A stretch of 64,000 nucleotides of DNA, from positions 3,534,001 through 3,598,000 of the forward strand of contig OY969418.1 of assembly GCA_963699175.1 (NCBI GenBank). Direction: 5' to 3'. This DNA comes from JACPYM01 sp963699175. GTDB lineage: Bacteria; Acidobacteriota; Blastocatellia; RBC074. Positions 7,352 through 15,685 of this stretch are shown here, in pieces. Within the stretch, counting starts at the first letter, position 1. Each line of letters starts with the position of its first letter. The notes below the pieces were generated by a model that made no database searches, was not told the origin of the DNA, and saw nothing but the letters and a program-made list of their open reading frames with translations. Position numbers and translations under genes: made by a program.

Positions 7352-10066
7352 GTGAGCGATACCGAACGCCAGGAGCGGATCAAAGAGCTTTACAGCGATG
7401 CGCTGGAACGCGCCGAACACGAGCGCGCGGCCTTTCTCGCCGAGGCTTGCGCTGGTGATGACGAACTGCGCCGCGAAGTAGAAGCGCTGCTCGGCTATCA
7501 AACGCCCACCACGGATTTGATCGAAACGCCACCCTTGCACGTCGTGACGGAAATCCTGGCCGCCGAACAAGACGCCGCGCTCATCGGCCAACAGCTCGGC
7601 CGCTACCAGGTGCTGGAACGCATCGGCGCGGGCGGAATGGGCGAAGTCTACGCGGCGCAGGATGTGTTGCTCAGTCGCAAAGTCGCGCTCAAATTGCTGC
7701 CCACGCAGTTCACGGCTGAACCGGATCGTGTGCGGCGCTTCGAACAGGAAGCGCGCGCTGTCTCGGCGCTCAATCATCCGAACATCATGACCATTCACGA
7801 AATCGGCGAGCAACGCGGCATTCACTTCATGGCAGCGGAGTTTGTCGAGGGCGAAACGCTGCGGCAGCGGCTCACGCCAAGCCAGCCTGACTTGCCCGCC
7901 GCACTCGACATCGCTCTCCAAGTAGGAGCAGCACTCGCCGCCGCGCACGAAGCTGGCATCATTCACCGTGACATCAAGCCGGAGAACGTCATGCTGCGGC
8001 GCGATGGTTATGTCAAAGTGCTGGACTTCGGCTTAGCCAAACTGCTCGAACCGCGCCAGTCATCCTTTGAGAACCAAGTTGACAGCCCCGTTGACAGTCA
8101 AGCCGCAACCAATGCCAACCTCACAACAGAGCCGGGACTGCTGATGGGCACGGCGAGTTACATGTCACCCGAACAGGCGCGTGGGCAGAAGGTGGACGCG
8201 CGCACTGACATCTTCAGTCTCGGCATCGTGCTTTATGAAATGATCGCGGGCCAGCGGCCTTTCGTGGGCGTCAACGCAGTAGAAACGCTGGCCGCTATCC
8301 TCGAGCGCGAGCCACCGCCGCTGTCCGCTGCGCCGCCCGAACTGGCCAAGATTGTCGGCAAGGCGCTCAGCAAAGACCGCGCGCAGCGTTACCAGCACGT
8401 CAATGATCTGTTGACCGATCTCAAAGACTTCAAACAGGAGCTTGAGTTTCAGGCAAAGCTGGAACGCACGGCGCGCCAAGGCGGCGTAGACACAGGCCGC
8501 GGGGCGGTGAGCTATGAGACAACGCGACTGGCAGCGGCAACTACCGCCGCAGACAAACTAGCGCCCAATGAGCCGAGCGCCGAGCATCGCGTCGGCCAAC
8601 TCGAGCGGCGCAGCACATTGTTACTGTTGGCGCTCGCGCTGGCCATCATCGCCATTGCCTACTTTGCTTCCATGCGCTACTTCGCCCGTAGCGTCATTGA
8701 TTCCATCGCCGTGCTGCCTTTCGCCAACATGAGTAACAACCCGGATGCGGAATATCTCTCCGACGGCATCAGCGAGGGCCTCATCAACCGTCTCTCGCGC
8801 CTGCCCGGCGTGAAGGTCATCGCGCGCACTTCGAGCTTTCGCTACAAAGGTAAAGAGATTGACCCGCAGGAAGTGGCGCAGGCGCTGGGCGTCAAAGCCA
8901 TTCTGACAGGCCGGGTCACGCAACGTGGCGAGAACCTGCTGATCAGTGTCGAATTGGTGGACGCGCGCGACAAGACACAGATTTGGGGCGAGCAATACAA
9001 TCGTCACTCGTCAGATTTGCTTTCAATGCAGGCCGCGATTTCCACCGAGATTGCCGACCGGCTGCGTTGGAAACTCTCTGAGAGCGCTACGCAGCAACTC
9101 ACCAGCCCCGAGACGGCACACCCGCAAGCTTACGAATTGCTGCTTAAGGCGCGCTTCTACTGGAACAAAGGCGGGACGGTAAATCGGAAGAAAGCTGTCG
9201 AGCAATTGGAGCAGGCCATCACTGTAGACCCGAACTACGCGCTTGCGTATGCCGAACTCTCCACTCGCTACGAGACGCTGGTGGTCTACAACATGCTCGA
9301 CCCGCAGCAATTCACGCACAAAGCGATAGCGGCGGCACAGCGAGCGGTGGAGTTGGATGAGAGACTCGCCGAAGCACACCTCGCACTGGCCAGTCTGAAA
9401 CGAAATGATTGGGAATGGGCGGCTGCCGAGCGGGAATTCAAGCGCGCCATCGAGTTGAACCCAAACCTCGCCCGCGCGCACAGCGGCTACTCTGCTTACC
9501 TCAGCAATCTGGGGCAACACGAGCAAGCCATCGCCGAAATCAACCGCGCCAGAGAGCTAGACCCTCTGTCGCTTCCACTCAACACTACGGTCGCTTACAG
9601 GTTCTACTACGCGCGCCGCTACGAGCAGGCGCTCACCCGCTTGCAGCAAACGCTCGAATTGGACCCGAACTATCCGAGCGCGCAGATCAGCCTCGGCAAC
9701 ATTTATCTGGCGCAGTCGCGGCTGGCAGAGGCTATCGCTGCTTACGAAAAGGCGATCAAGCTGGGCACCGATACGACGAGCGTGCAAATTTCGTTGGGCG
9801 CGGCTTATGCGCAAGTGGGTGAGAGAGAGCGCGCGCAAGCAATCCTACGGCAATTGCAGACGAGCCGAATTTATGTTTCACCAGGTGAGTTGGCGACGCT
9901 CTATGCCGCGCTAGGCGAGCGGGAGCAGGCGCTAGCGTCTTTGGAGCGCGCTTATGTCGCGCACGATCCGCAATTGCAGTTTCTGGGCATTGACCCAACG
10001 CTCGACAGCCTGCGCAATGAGCCACGTTTTGCCGATCTGCTGCGGCGTGTCGGGCTAAGGCAGTGA
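7352..10066 (+). CDS. Membrane Ser/Thr protein kinase with FlgO-like and TPR sensor region
   Basis: 904 aa. Residues 1-70 are the helical leader typical of acidobacterial kinases. The kinase domain spans about 84-350: IGAGGMGEVY at 91-100, VALKLL lysine near 114, HRDIKPEN near 206, DFGLAK near 225 and SYMSPEQARG in the activation segment. One membrane helix lies near 421-443 (LLLLALALAIIAIAYFASM). A FlgO/TolB-like domain follows (SIAVLPFANMSNNPDAEYLS), then at least six TPR repeats, ending EPRFADLLRRVGLRQ. The GTG start abuts the sigma factor stop. All catalytic residues are present, so it should be active, with the kinase inside and the TPR sensor outside the membrane. Confidence 0.92.
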   Translation: MSDTERQERIKELYSDALERAEHERAAFLAEACAGDDELRREVEALLGYQTPTTDLIETPPLHVVTEILAAEQDAALIGQQLGRYQVLERIGAGGMGEVYAAQDVLLSRKVALKLLPTQFTAEPDRVRRFEQEARAVSALNHPNIMTIHEIGEQRGIHFMAAEFVEGETLRQRLTPSQPDLPAALDIALQVGAALAAAHEAGIIHRDIKPENVMLRRDGYVKVLDFGLAKLLEPRQSSFENQVDSPVDSQAATNANLTTEPGLLMGTASYMSPEQARGQKVDARTDIFSLGIVLYEMIAGQRPFVGVNAVETLAAILEREPPPLSAAPPELAKIVGKALSKDRAQRYQHVNDLLTDLKDFKQELEFQAKLERTARQGGVDTGRGAVSYETTRLAAATTAADKLAPNEPSAEHRVGQLERRSTLLLLALALAIIAIAYFASMRYFARSVIDSIAVLPFANMSNNPDAEYLSDGISEGLINRLSRLPGVKVIARTSSFRYKGKEIDPQEVAQALGVKAILTGRVTQRGENLLISVELVDARDKTQIWGEQYNRHSSDLLSMQAAISTEIADRLRWKLSESATQQLTSPETAHPQAYELLLKARFYWNKGGTVNRKKAVEQLEQAITVDPNYALAYAELSTRYETLVVYNMLDPQQFTHKAIAAAQRAVELDERLAEAHLALASLKRNDWEWAAAEREFKRAIELNPNLARAHSGYSAYLSNLGQHEQAIAEINRARELDPLSLPLNTTVAYRFYYARRYEQALTRLQQTLELDPNYPSAQISLGNIYLAQSRLAEAIAAYEKAIKLGTDTTSVQISLGAAYAQVGERERAQAILRQLQTSRIYVSPGELATLYAALGEREQALASLERAYVAHDPQLQFLGIDPTLDSLRNEPRFADLLRRVGLRQ

Positions 10067-10085
10067 GATTTGAATAATGCGTTAG

Positions 10086-10122
10086 CTGGCTGCTGGCCGA
10101 GTGTCAGACGGCCAGCAGCCAG
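10086..10122. terminator. Hairpin between convergent genes
   Basis: CTGGCTGCTGGCC at 10086-10098 pairs perfectly with 10110-10122 across an 11-nt loop. It lies 20 nt after the kinase stop and before the convergent gene ending at 10147. There is no T-run, so a bidirectional terminator is only probable. Confidence 0.4.
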
Positions 10123-10146
10123 CGGTCAGTCAACTTAATTGGCAAG

Positions 10147-10752
10147 CTACTTCGGCGGCTCGACCTTGATGCGTGTGGCCTGGGCCGTGCCGGTGCCCGA
10201 AAAGAGCGCATTCCCATTCGGATCGAACAGCGTGAAACGCAGCGTGGCAGTCCAGGCGTCACCCGAATCATTGAGATTGATCACCTGTTGTAGTTTCAAC
10301 GTGCCGATCAACTCGCCGGTCTGCACTGAGTAGCCGAGTTCGATATGGGTGGTGATGAATTGGCGTCCGCCATTGTGCGCCCAGGCGCCGTGAATAGGCG
10401 AGATGGTGGGCGCGCCCGCATTCGCGTTGACATCTCCCTGCGCTGTGCTCAGGAAGATGCCGTCAGAGGTGAAACTGGCGAGCGCCTTGAGCGGCGGCCC
10501 TCCGGCGTTGACCGTGAGCAGCCAACTACCGGCAATGGCTGTTTTCTGCCGATCCAGCGTATCGAAAATGCCGCCTGAGGCCGCTTGAATGTTCTTGTCG
10601 AAGGGCTGGTCATCGGCTGGCGTTTCCTCGCGCGTCACAGTCGAGGCAGCGGTCAAGTCCCACTTTCTACCCCATTGCGCCTGGGCGACGGTTGACGAGA
10701 GTGCGAGTGTAGCCAGCAGCAGGAAGAGTTTGAAGATGCGTTGTGTGTTCAT
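10147..10752 (-). CDS. Secreted protein of unknown function
   Basis: 201 aa. ATG 10752 with AAAGGAA upstream gives a clear signal peptide (NTQRIFKLFLLLATLALSS, cleavage after AQA). The mature part is strand-rich, with a central AIAGSWLLTVNAGGPP, FTSDGIFLST and HGAWAHNGGRQFITTHIELG pattern reminiscent of small lipocalin-like beta-barrels. I do not recognise the family. It is convergent with the kinase and follows the small HTH gene at 10843 in the same direction, 90 nt downstream, so an operon is possible. Confidence 0.7.
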   Translation of the reverse strand: MNTQRIFKLFLLLATLALSSTVAQAQWGRKWDLTAASTVTREETPADDQPFDKNIQAASGGIFDTLDRQKTAIAGSWLLTVNAGGPPLKALASFTSDGIFLSTAQGDVNANAGAPTISPIHGAWAHNGGRQFITTHIELGYSVQTGELIGTLKLQQVINLNDSGDAWTATLRFTLFDPNGNALFSGTGTAQATRIKVEPPK

Positions 10753-10842
10753 GTGAATGGTTCCTTTCTCCGATTGACGGTGAAAACGATGGGCGTTGAT
10801 AGTTAGCAGACGATTCATAGTTTGACTCCTTGTGTTATGGTG

Positions 10843-11097
10843 TTAGGCAAGTAACGAGTTGAGACAGATCCAGACCAGCCCCTCCGGCGTTTCGGTAAAG
10901 TGGAGTTGCCCGGCCTCGATCTGCCGATAAATAGCGCGCGCAGAGCGACCGACCACCGCCACAGCCTGTTCAGGACTGAGCATTTCGACCTGTTGCGCGC
11001 ATCCGTCACACCAGCGTTGCGTGACGCGGCGACGGCGGCGCAGCACTAGAATCTCTTGCTGCTCGACGGTGATTGTGGTTTTGCGCTGGCGGCCCAT
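10843..11097 (-). CDS. Small CxxC / helix-turn-helix protein
   Basis: 84 aa; ATG 11097 preceded by GGAGGAGC. Residues 1-25 are a basic, strand-prone segment. WCDGC at 29-33 could bind metal. SPEQAVAVVGRSARAIYRQI at 41-60 looks like an excisionase/MerR-type helix-turn-helix, followed by a wing (HFTETPEGLVWICLNSL). Likely a small DNA-binding regulator. Its N-terminus matches the partial gene at 1-89. A P1 palindromic element begins 15 nt upstream of the start. Confidence 0.65.
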   Translation of the reverse strand: MGRQRKTTITVEQQEILVLRRRRRVTQRWCDGCAQQVEMLSPEQAVAVVGRSARAIYRQIEAGQLHFTETPEGLVWICLNSLLA

Positions 11098-11112
11098 TGC
11101 TCCTCCGAAACC

Positions 11113-11196
11113 GTCCGACAAGCTGCCAAAGCTTGTCGAAGACTTTTGGTGTTGCGCGACCGAGAGTCGGCGACAAGCTCTGGCAGCTTGTCGGAC
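11113..11196. repeat. Palindromic element, family P1, copy 2
   Basis: 26-bp arms at 11113-11138 and 11171-11196, with one mismatch and a 32-nt spacer, the same layout as 6514-6598. It lies just upstream of the small HTH gene start at 11097 and between divergent genes, as copy 1 does. Confidence 0.85.
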
Positions 11197-11258
11197 AGCC
11201 GGGTTTAACTTCGCGGCGGAGCATCGCGGAGGAGCGGCGCTAAAATCTTTAAGCTGCA

Positions 11259-11380
11259 GCGCTAAACTTCCTAAATTTGTTAAAGCTATGAACGGCAAGG
11301 CCAAATCTCACTTCTACGACTTCGATTCTTTTCTCCTGAACACGCACAAACGCCTGCTCTGGCGCGATGGCGAGGCGGTT
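11259..11380 (+). repeat. 122-bp direct repeat, copy 1 (5' end of a winged-helix gene)
   Basis: Closely matches 13435-13556: GCGCTAAACTTCCTAAATTT..., the ATG, and the codons for MNGKAKSHFYDFDSFLLNTH and KRLLWRDGEAV. It is the leader and first ~31 codons of the regulator gene at 13464. The two copies bracket the hydrolase pseudogene and the SDR gene. Confidence 0.85.
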
Positions 11381-12631
11381 GAACCTGCGGGAGCAGAGAA
11401 ATTCGCCCAAGCGGTCAAATGTCTTTTGGCTTATGCCGCTTCAGTTTTCTTCGTGGCGGTTCTGCTGGCTGCGTGCGTAGTCGCCCAGAATTCGTGGCCG
11501 ACCAAAGGCTGGCCTACGTCCACGCCTGCCGCCGTCGGACTCGATGCCAAAGTGCTGGCCGAACTGGACGCCGACATCGCCGCCGGCAAGTACGGCTACG
11601 TTGACAGCATGCTCGTCATACGCCACGGCAAGGCCGTCTATGATCGTTCGTACAAACACGATTACGACCGCATCTACGGCAAGGAGGCCAAAGAACCTGG
11701 GCCGCTGAACGCGCACGACCCGTCAGGGCCATACAATTACTTCAACCCGTGGTGGCATCCGTTTTACCGGCGCGGCGAGCTGCATACGATGCAGTCAGTG
11801 ACGAAGACCATCACCTCGGTGATCATCGGCGTTGCTATCGCGCGCAAAGAATTCCCAAGCCTCGACACACCCATCCTGAAGTTTTTTGACGCAACCAAAG
11901 TCGCGAATGTGGACGAGCGCAAACGCCGCATCACCATCCGCCATCTGCTGACGATGACCGGCGGCTTCGACTGGAACGAGCAGCTTCCTTACACCGACCT
12001 GAACAACGCCGCCAGCCTGATGGAGGCCAGCGCGGATTGGGTCGCCTTCACCATCAACCGCCCGATGGCGCGCGAGCCGGGAACGCAGTTCAATTACAGT
12101 AGCGGCGAATCGCAGTTGCTCTCGCACATCTTCCGCGTGGCGACGGGGCAGGACATCGAAGAGTACGCCGCCCAACACCTCTTCGCCCCGCTCGGCATCG
12201 AGCAGTTCTACTGGAAGCGCACGCCATCCGGCGTGGTTGATACTGAAGGCGGGCTGTACCTGCGCGCGCACGACTTGGCCAAGATCGCTTACCTGTTTCT
12301 GAAAAACGGCGCTTGGGAAGGCAAACAGATTGTCGAATCCGACTGGGTCAAGGCTTCCGTCGCGCCGAGCGTCAAGGTGGGCGGTGGCGGCGTTCAGTAT
12401 GGTTTGAAATGGTGGCTCTATCCTTACGGTGATGGCTCACGACTGGCTTAGGCCGGGTCCGGGTTCGGCGGGCAAATGCCGATCATCGTGCCGGAATATG
12501 ATCTGGTCGTGGTCTTCACCGGCTGGAACACACTGGGCGGTAACAAACGGCTCAGCCACCGCGAAGCGATTGAACGCGTCCTTCGCGCTGTGGTTAAGCC
12601 GCAACCTTCCGCAACGAAACAAGAGCAATAA
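11288..12631 (+). pseudogene. Serine beta-lactamase-like hydrolase, chimeric start and in-frame amber stop
   Basis: The body is a beta-lactamase-family serine hydrolase (esterase/class C-like): SVTK active-site motif at about 11795, NYSSGES as the Tyr motif, and GGGGVQYGLKWWL near the C-terminus. The original N-terminus probably began near KCLLAYAASVFFVAVLLAAC, a lipoprotein-type signal, but no ATG precedes it. Instead the frame is fused to the first ~33 codons of a winged-helix regulator (MNGKAKSHFYDFDSF). An in-frame TAG at 12449-12451 falls at the Trp of a LAWAGSGFGGQ-like block; the frame then continues for 59 codons (AGSGFGGQMPIIVPEYDLVV...) to TAA 12629. A single TGG-to-TAG change explains it. 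Unless it is read through, the product ends at 12451 and lacks the C-terminal strand and helix. Confidence 0.8.
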
Positions 12632-12645
12632 CCAAGGATGTTCTG

Positions 12646-13413
12646 ATGCAGAAAAAATTTAAGGGAAAAGTTGTGCTTGTCACTGGCGCAAGCTCCGGCA
12701 TCGGCAGGGTGACGGCCATCGAATTTGCCCGCGCTGGTGCGCAAGTCGTCCTTGCCGCCCGCCGCGTTGAAGAAAGCCAGCAGGTCGTGAAGGAGATCGA
12801 AGACGAGGGTGGCGAGGCTCTATTCGTGCAGACCGATGTTACCCGTCAGGATTCGGTTCGCGCAGTTGTCGAGCGGGCGGTAAACGCTTACGGACGGCTG
12901 GATTGCGCATTCAACAACGCCGGAATTGCCGGAGACGTTTTCACTCCCACCGCCGACCACACGGAAGAGAATTGGGATCATGTGCTCGACACCAACCTGA
13001 AAGGCACCTGGTTGTGTATGAAGTACGAGCTTGCCCGGATGTTGCAACAGGGCGGCGGCGCGATCGTCAACAACTCTTCAGTCTACGGATTGAAATCCAG
13101 CACCGTCGGCCACATGCCCTACGCCGTCAGTAAACACGGCATCATCGCGCTGACCAAAACCGCCGCGCACGAATACGCGAGCCGTGGAATTCGCGTCAAC
13201 GCAGTCTGTCCGGGTTGGACGCATTCCGAAATCGTGGATGCGGCGCTCGAAGCTTACCCCGCAGTGAACACGCTGATTGCCGATCAAGTGCCCATGCAGC
13301 GCGTGGCCGAAACCATAGAAATCGCACGCGTGGTGTTGTGGCTCTGTTCGGACGAAGCCAGCTACATTACCGGCCAAGCAATAGCGCCAGACGGCGGCTG
13401 GCTCGCCAAATAA
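12646..13413 (+). CDS. SDR-family oxidoreductase
   Basis: 255-aa classical short-chain dehydrogenase/reductase. Cofactor-binding TGASSGIG at 14-21, NNAG near 90, catalytic Ser in NNSSVYG and YAVSK near 160-164, and the C-terminal SYITGQAIAPDGGW block. The residues after strand 2 (AARR) suggest NADP(H) preference, which is inference. It starts 14 nt after the hydrolase TAA at 12631 and was probably transferred with it. Substrate unknown. Confidence 0.92.
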   Translation: MQKKFKGKVVLVTGASSGIGRVTAIEFARAGAQVVLAARRVEESQQVVKEIEDEGGEALFVQTDVTRQDSVRAVVERAVNAYGRLDCAFNNAGIAGDVFTPTADHTEENWDHVLDTNLKGTWLCMKYELARMLQQGGGAIVNNSSVYGLKSSTVGHMPYAVSKHGIIALTKTAAHEYASRGIRVNAVCPGWTHSEIVDAALEAYPAVNTLIADQVPMQRVAETIEIARVVLWLCSDEASYITGQAIAPDGGWLAK

Positions 13414-13434
13414 GCGAAGCTGCCCTAATGTTTG

Positions 13435-13556
13435 GCGCTAAACTTTCTAAATTTGTTAAAGCAATGAACGGCAAGGCTCAACCTCACTTCTACGACTTCG
13501 ATTCTTTTCGCCTGGACACACGCAAACGCCTGCTTTGGCGCGACGGCGAGTCGGTG
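13435..13556 (+). repeat. 122-bp direct repeat, copy 2 (native 5' end of the regulator)
   Basis: Native context of the repeat seen at 11259-11380; here the reading frame continues into a complete winged-helix regulator. Confidence 0.85.
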
Positions 13557-15434
13557 GTGCTGACGGCGCGGGCGACCGATTTACTGATTGCGCTGATTGA
13601 GCGGCGCGGGCAAGTAGTGGAAAAGGACGAACTGCTGCAACTGCTCTGGCCCGACACGGTGGTGGAAGAGAACAATTTGACGGTAAACGTCTCGGCGTTG
13701 CGCAAAGCGCTGGCCGCCGGGCCGGGTGAGCGGCGTTACATCGTGACCGTGCCGGGGCGTGGCTATCGTTTCGTGGCGGAAGTCGCTGAGGCTTCGATTG
13801 AAGAAGCGGAAGAGACTGAGCTGGTCATTGAAAAGCGCACGGCGGCGCGCATTGTTATCGAGGAGCAGCCAGACGGGCCCGTCGGTGAGCTAGCAGCAAC
13901 GCAGCACGTCGCTCTCCCGCAGGCTGCGTTAGCGCTACAGAGACCAAATCGGAAAAGCCTGGCCATTTCCGCGCTGGCATTAACATTACTCGGCGCAGCC
14001 GCTATTTATTTTTGGCTCGCCCGCCGCCCTACGGCAGCCGAATCAGCCGCGACGGTGAAATCGATGGCCGTGCTGCCATTCAAGCCGTTGGCGCTGGATA
14101 ATCGTGACGAAGCGCTCGAACTCGGCATCGCCGACACGCTCATCACACGCTTGAGCACGCTGCGCCAAGTCATCGTGCGCCCGACGAGCGCCGTGCGTCG
14201 TTACAGTGACTTGCAACAAGACCCGCTGGCGGCAGGGCGTGAATTGCAGGTGGAGGCGGTGCTCGAAGGCAGCATCCAACGCGCAGGCTCGCAGGTGCGC
14301 GTGACGGTGCGGCTGCTGCGCACGAGCGACGGCGCGCCACTCTGGGCCGAGAAGTTCGATGAGCAATTCACCAACCTCTTCGCGGTCGAAGACGCGATTG
14401 CAGAGCGCATGGCCAGGACGCTGGCGCTGCGACTGAGTGGTGATGAAAAGACTCGTCTAGCAAAACATCCAACGGAAGACACAGCGGCCTATCAGCTCTA
14501 CTTGCAAGGTCGCTACTCTTACGACAAGCGGACGGAAGCCGGATTGAAGAAGGCCGTGGAATATTTTCAACAGGCCACCGAGCGCGACCCACGCTACGCC
14601 CTGGCTTACGCCGGACTAGCCGAAGCCTATCTCCAACTTCCTGCTTACAGCTTCACGACACCTTCGGCTGAAACCTATCTGAAAGCGAAGGCGGCGGCCG
14701 CGCAAGCTTTGCAGTTGGATGACACACTGGCCGAAGGATACGTCGCGCTGGCCTTTCTCAACGACCGCCACGAGTGGGATTGGGCGGCGGCAGAACGCGA
14801 CTATCGGCACGCGCTCGAATTGAATCCGAACTATGCGGCGGCTCATCACCGCTTGGGCATGCACCTGTTGGCGCGTGGACGCTTTGACGAAGCGCGGGCG
14901 GAGCTTCAACGCGCCTGGCAACTCGATCCGCTTTCGCCCACCATCGGCATGAATTTAGGGATGTGTTTTCTGTTTGCGCGACAGTACGAACCGGCAATCG
15001 CGCAGCTTCAAAAAACGATCGAGCTGGAACCGCGCTTCCCCTGGTCACACGAAGTCCTGGGCTGGGCTTACGAATGGAAGCGGATGGACGAGGCCGCCCT
15101 TGCCGAATACCTCAAGTCGCGCATCCTAGCCGACGAGAGTGTAGAGAGCATCGCCGCGTACAAAGCGGCCTATCAAGCGTCAGGGCTGCGCGGCTACTGG
15201 CAGAAGCGGCTCGCCTTGCTCAAGCAGCAGGCGGCGCACAGTTATGTTTCGCCGCTCGACCTCGCCAGAATCGCTGCGCACTTGGGTGAACAGGAGCAAG
15301 CATTGGCTTGGCTCGAACAGGCTTATGCCGAGCGGAACGTGGATATGATGACGCTGAAGGTGGAGCCGTTTTTCGATGGTTTGCGCGCTGAGCCGCGCTT
15401 TGCTGATCTGCTGCGGCGCGTCGGGTTGGGATAA
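13464..15434 (+). CDS. Winged-helix / membrane / FlgO-like / TPR regulator (CadC-like)
   Basis: 656 aa. Winged helix at about 5-105 (FYDFDSFRLDTRKRLLWRDG, LLWPDTVVEENNLTVNVSAL, VPGRGYRF). One membrane helix near 172-190 (LAISALALTLLGAAAIYFW). Then a FlgO/TolB-like domain (MAVLPFKPLALDNRDEALEL to LWAEKFDEQ) and TPR repeats, ending EPRFADLLRRVGLG. Topology is CadC-like: DNA-binding part inside, sensor outside. ATG 13464 is preferred over ATG 13428, because the 11259 repeat copy conserves the former but not the latter. It closely resembles the protein at 4075 apart from the membrane helix. Confidence 0.85.
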   Translation: MNGKAQPHFYDFDSFRLDTRKRLLWRDGESVVLTARATDLLIALIERRGQVVEKDELLQLLWPDTVVEENNLTVNVSALRKALAAGPGERRYIVTVPGRGYRFVAEVAEASIEEAEETELVIEKRTAARIVIEEQPDGPVGELAATQHVALPQAALALQRPNRKSLAISALALTLLGAAAIYFWLARRPTAAESAATVKSMAVLPFKPLALDNRDEALELGIADTLITRLSTLRQVIVRPTSAVRRYSDLQQDPLAAGRELQVEAVLEGSIQRAGSQVRVTVRLLRTSDGAPLWAEKFDEQFTNLFAVEDAIAERMARTLALRLSGDEKTRLAKHPTEDTAAYQLYLQGRYSYDKRTEAGLKKAVEYFQQATERDPRYALAYAGLAEAYLQLPAYSFTTPSAETYLKAKAAAAQALQLDDTLAEGYVALAFLNDRHEWDWAAAERDYRHALELNPNYAAAHHRLGMHLLARGRFDEARAELQRAWQLDPLSPTIGMNLGMCFLFARQYEPAIAQLQKTIELEPRFPWSHEVLGWAYEWKRMDEAALAEYLKSRILADESVESIAAYKAAYQASGLRGYWQKRLALLKQQAAHSYVSPLDLARIAAHLGEQEQALAWLEQAYAERNVDMMTLKVEPFFDGLRAEPRFADLLRRVGLG

Positions 15435-15459
15435 GGTCTGTTTATTTTGTGGTCTGCTC

Positions 15460-15549
15460 AACGCCAAGACGCCAAGAGCGCCAAGCCGGAGCTGGCGAAA
15501 ATCCGTCCAAGACTCTCAAACCACTTGGCGCTCTTGGCGTCTTGGCGTT
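15460..15549. repeat. Inverted repeat, 26-bp perfect arms
   Basis: AACGCCAAGACGCCAAGAGC... at 15460-15485 and its exact complement at 15524-15549, loop 38 nt. The arms contain internal CGCCAAGA repeats. MITE/REP-like; it lies 25 nt after the regulator stop. Confidence 0.85.
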
Positions 15550-15627
15550 AAGGCCAACTGCCTTGCCATGAGAATAAATGGCCGTAGGGTTAGGACGGTA
15601 GGCATTACGCGAATTTCAATGTGCCGG

Positions 15628-15633
15628 TATAAT
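15628..15633 (+). promoter_or_regulatory. Probable -10 element of the kinase gene
   Basis: Perfect TATAAT, 52 nt before ATG 15686, followed by GCGC. The -35 is weak (TTACGC at 15605-15610, 17-bp spacer). Confidence 0.4.
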
Positions 15634-15685
15634 GCGCGCCAGCCAGACAACATCCGTGGCCGGTTAATCAACGTAAAGAGTGCTG

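Noticed and set aside
6881..7966. Long minus-strand open frame (361 codons) opposite the sigma factor and kinase
   Set aside because: It is antisense to two well-supported genes, lacks a ribosome binding site and has no recognisable domain; G+C-rich codons make such shadow frames common here.
13215..13463. 5' extension of the winged-helix regulator frame
   Set aside because: Overlaps the SDR gene out of frame and is not in the repeat copy at 11259; the winged helix begins right after ATG 13464.
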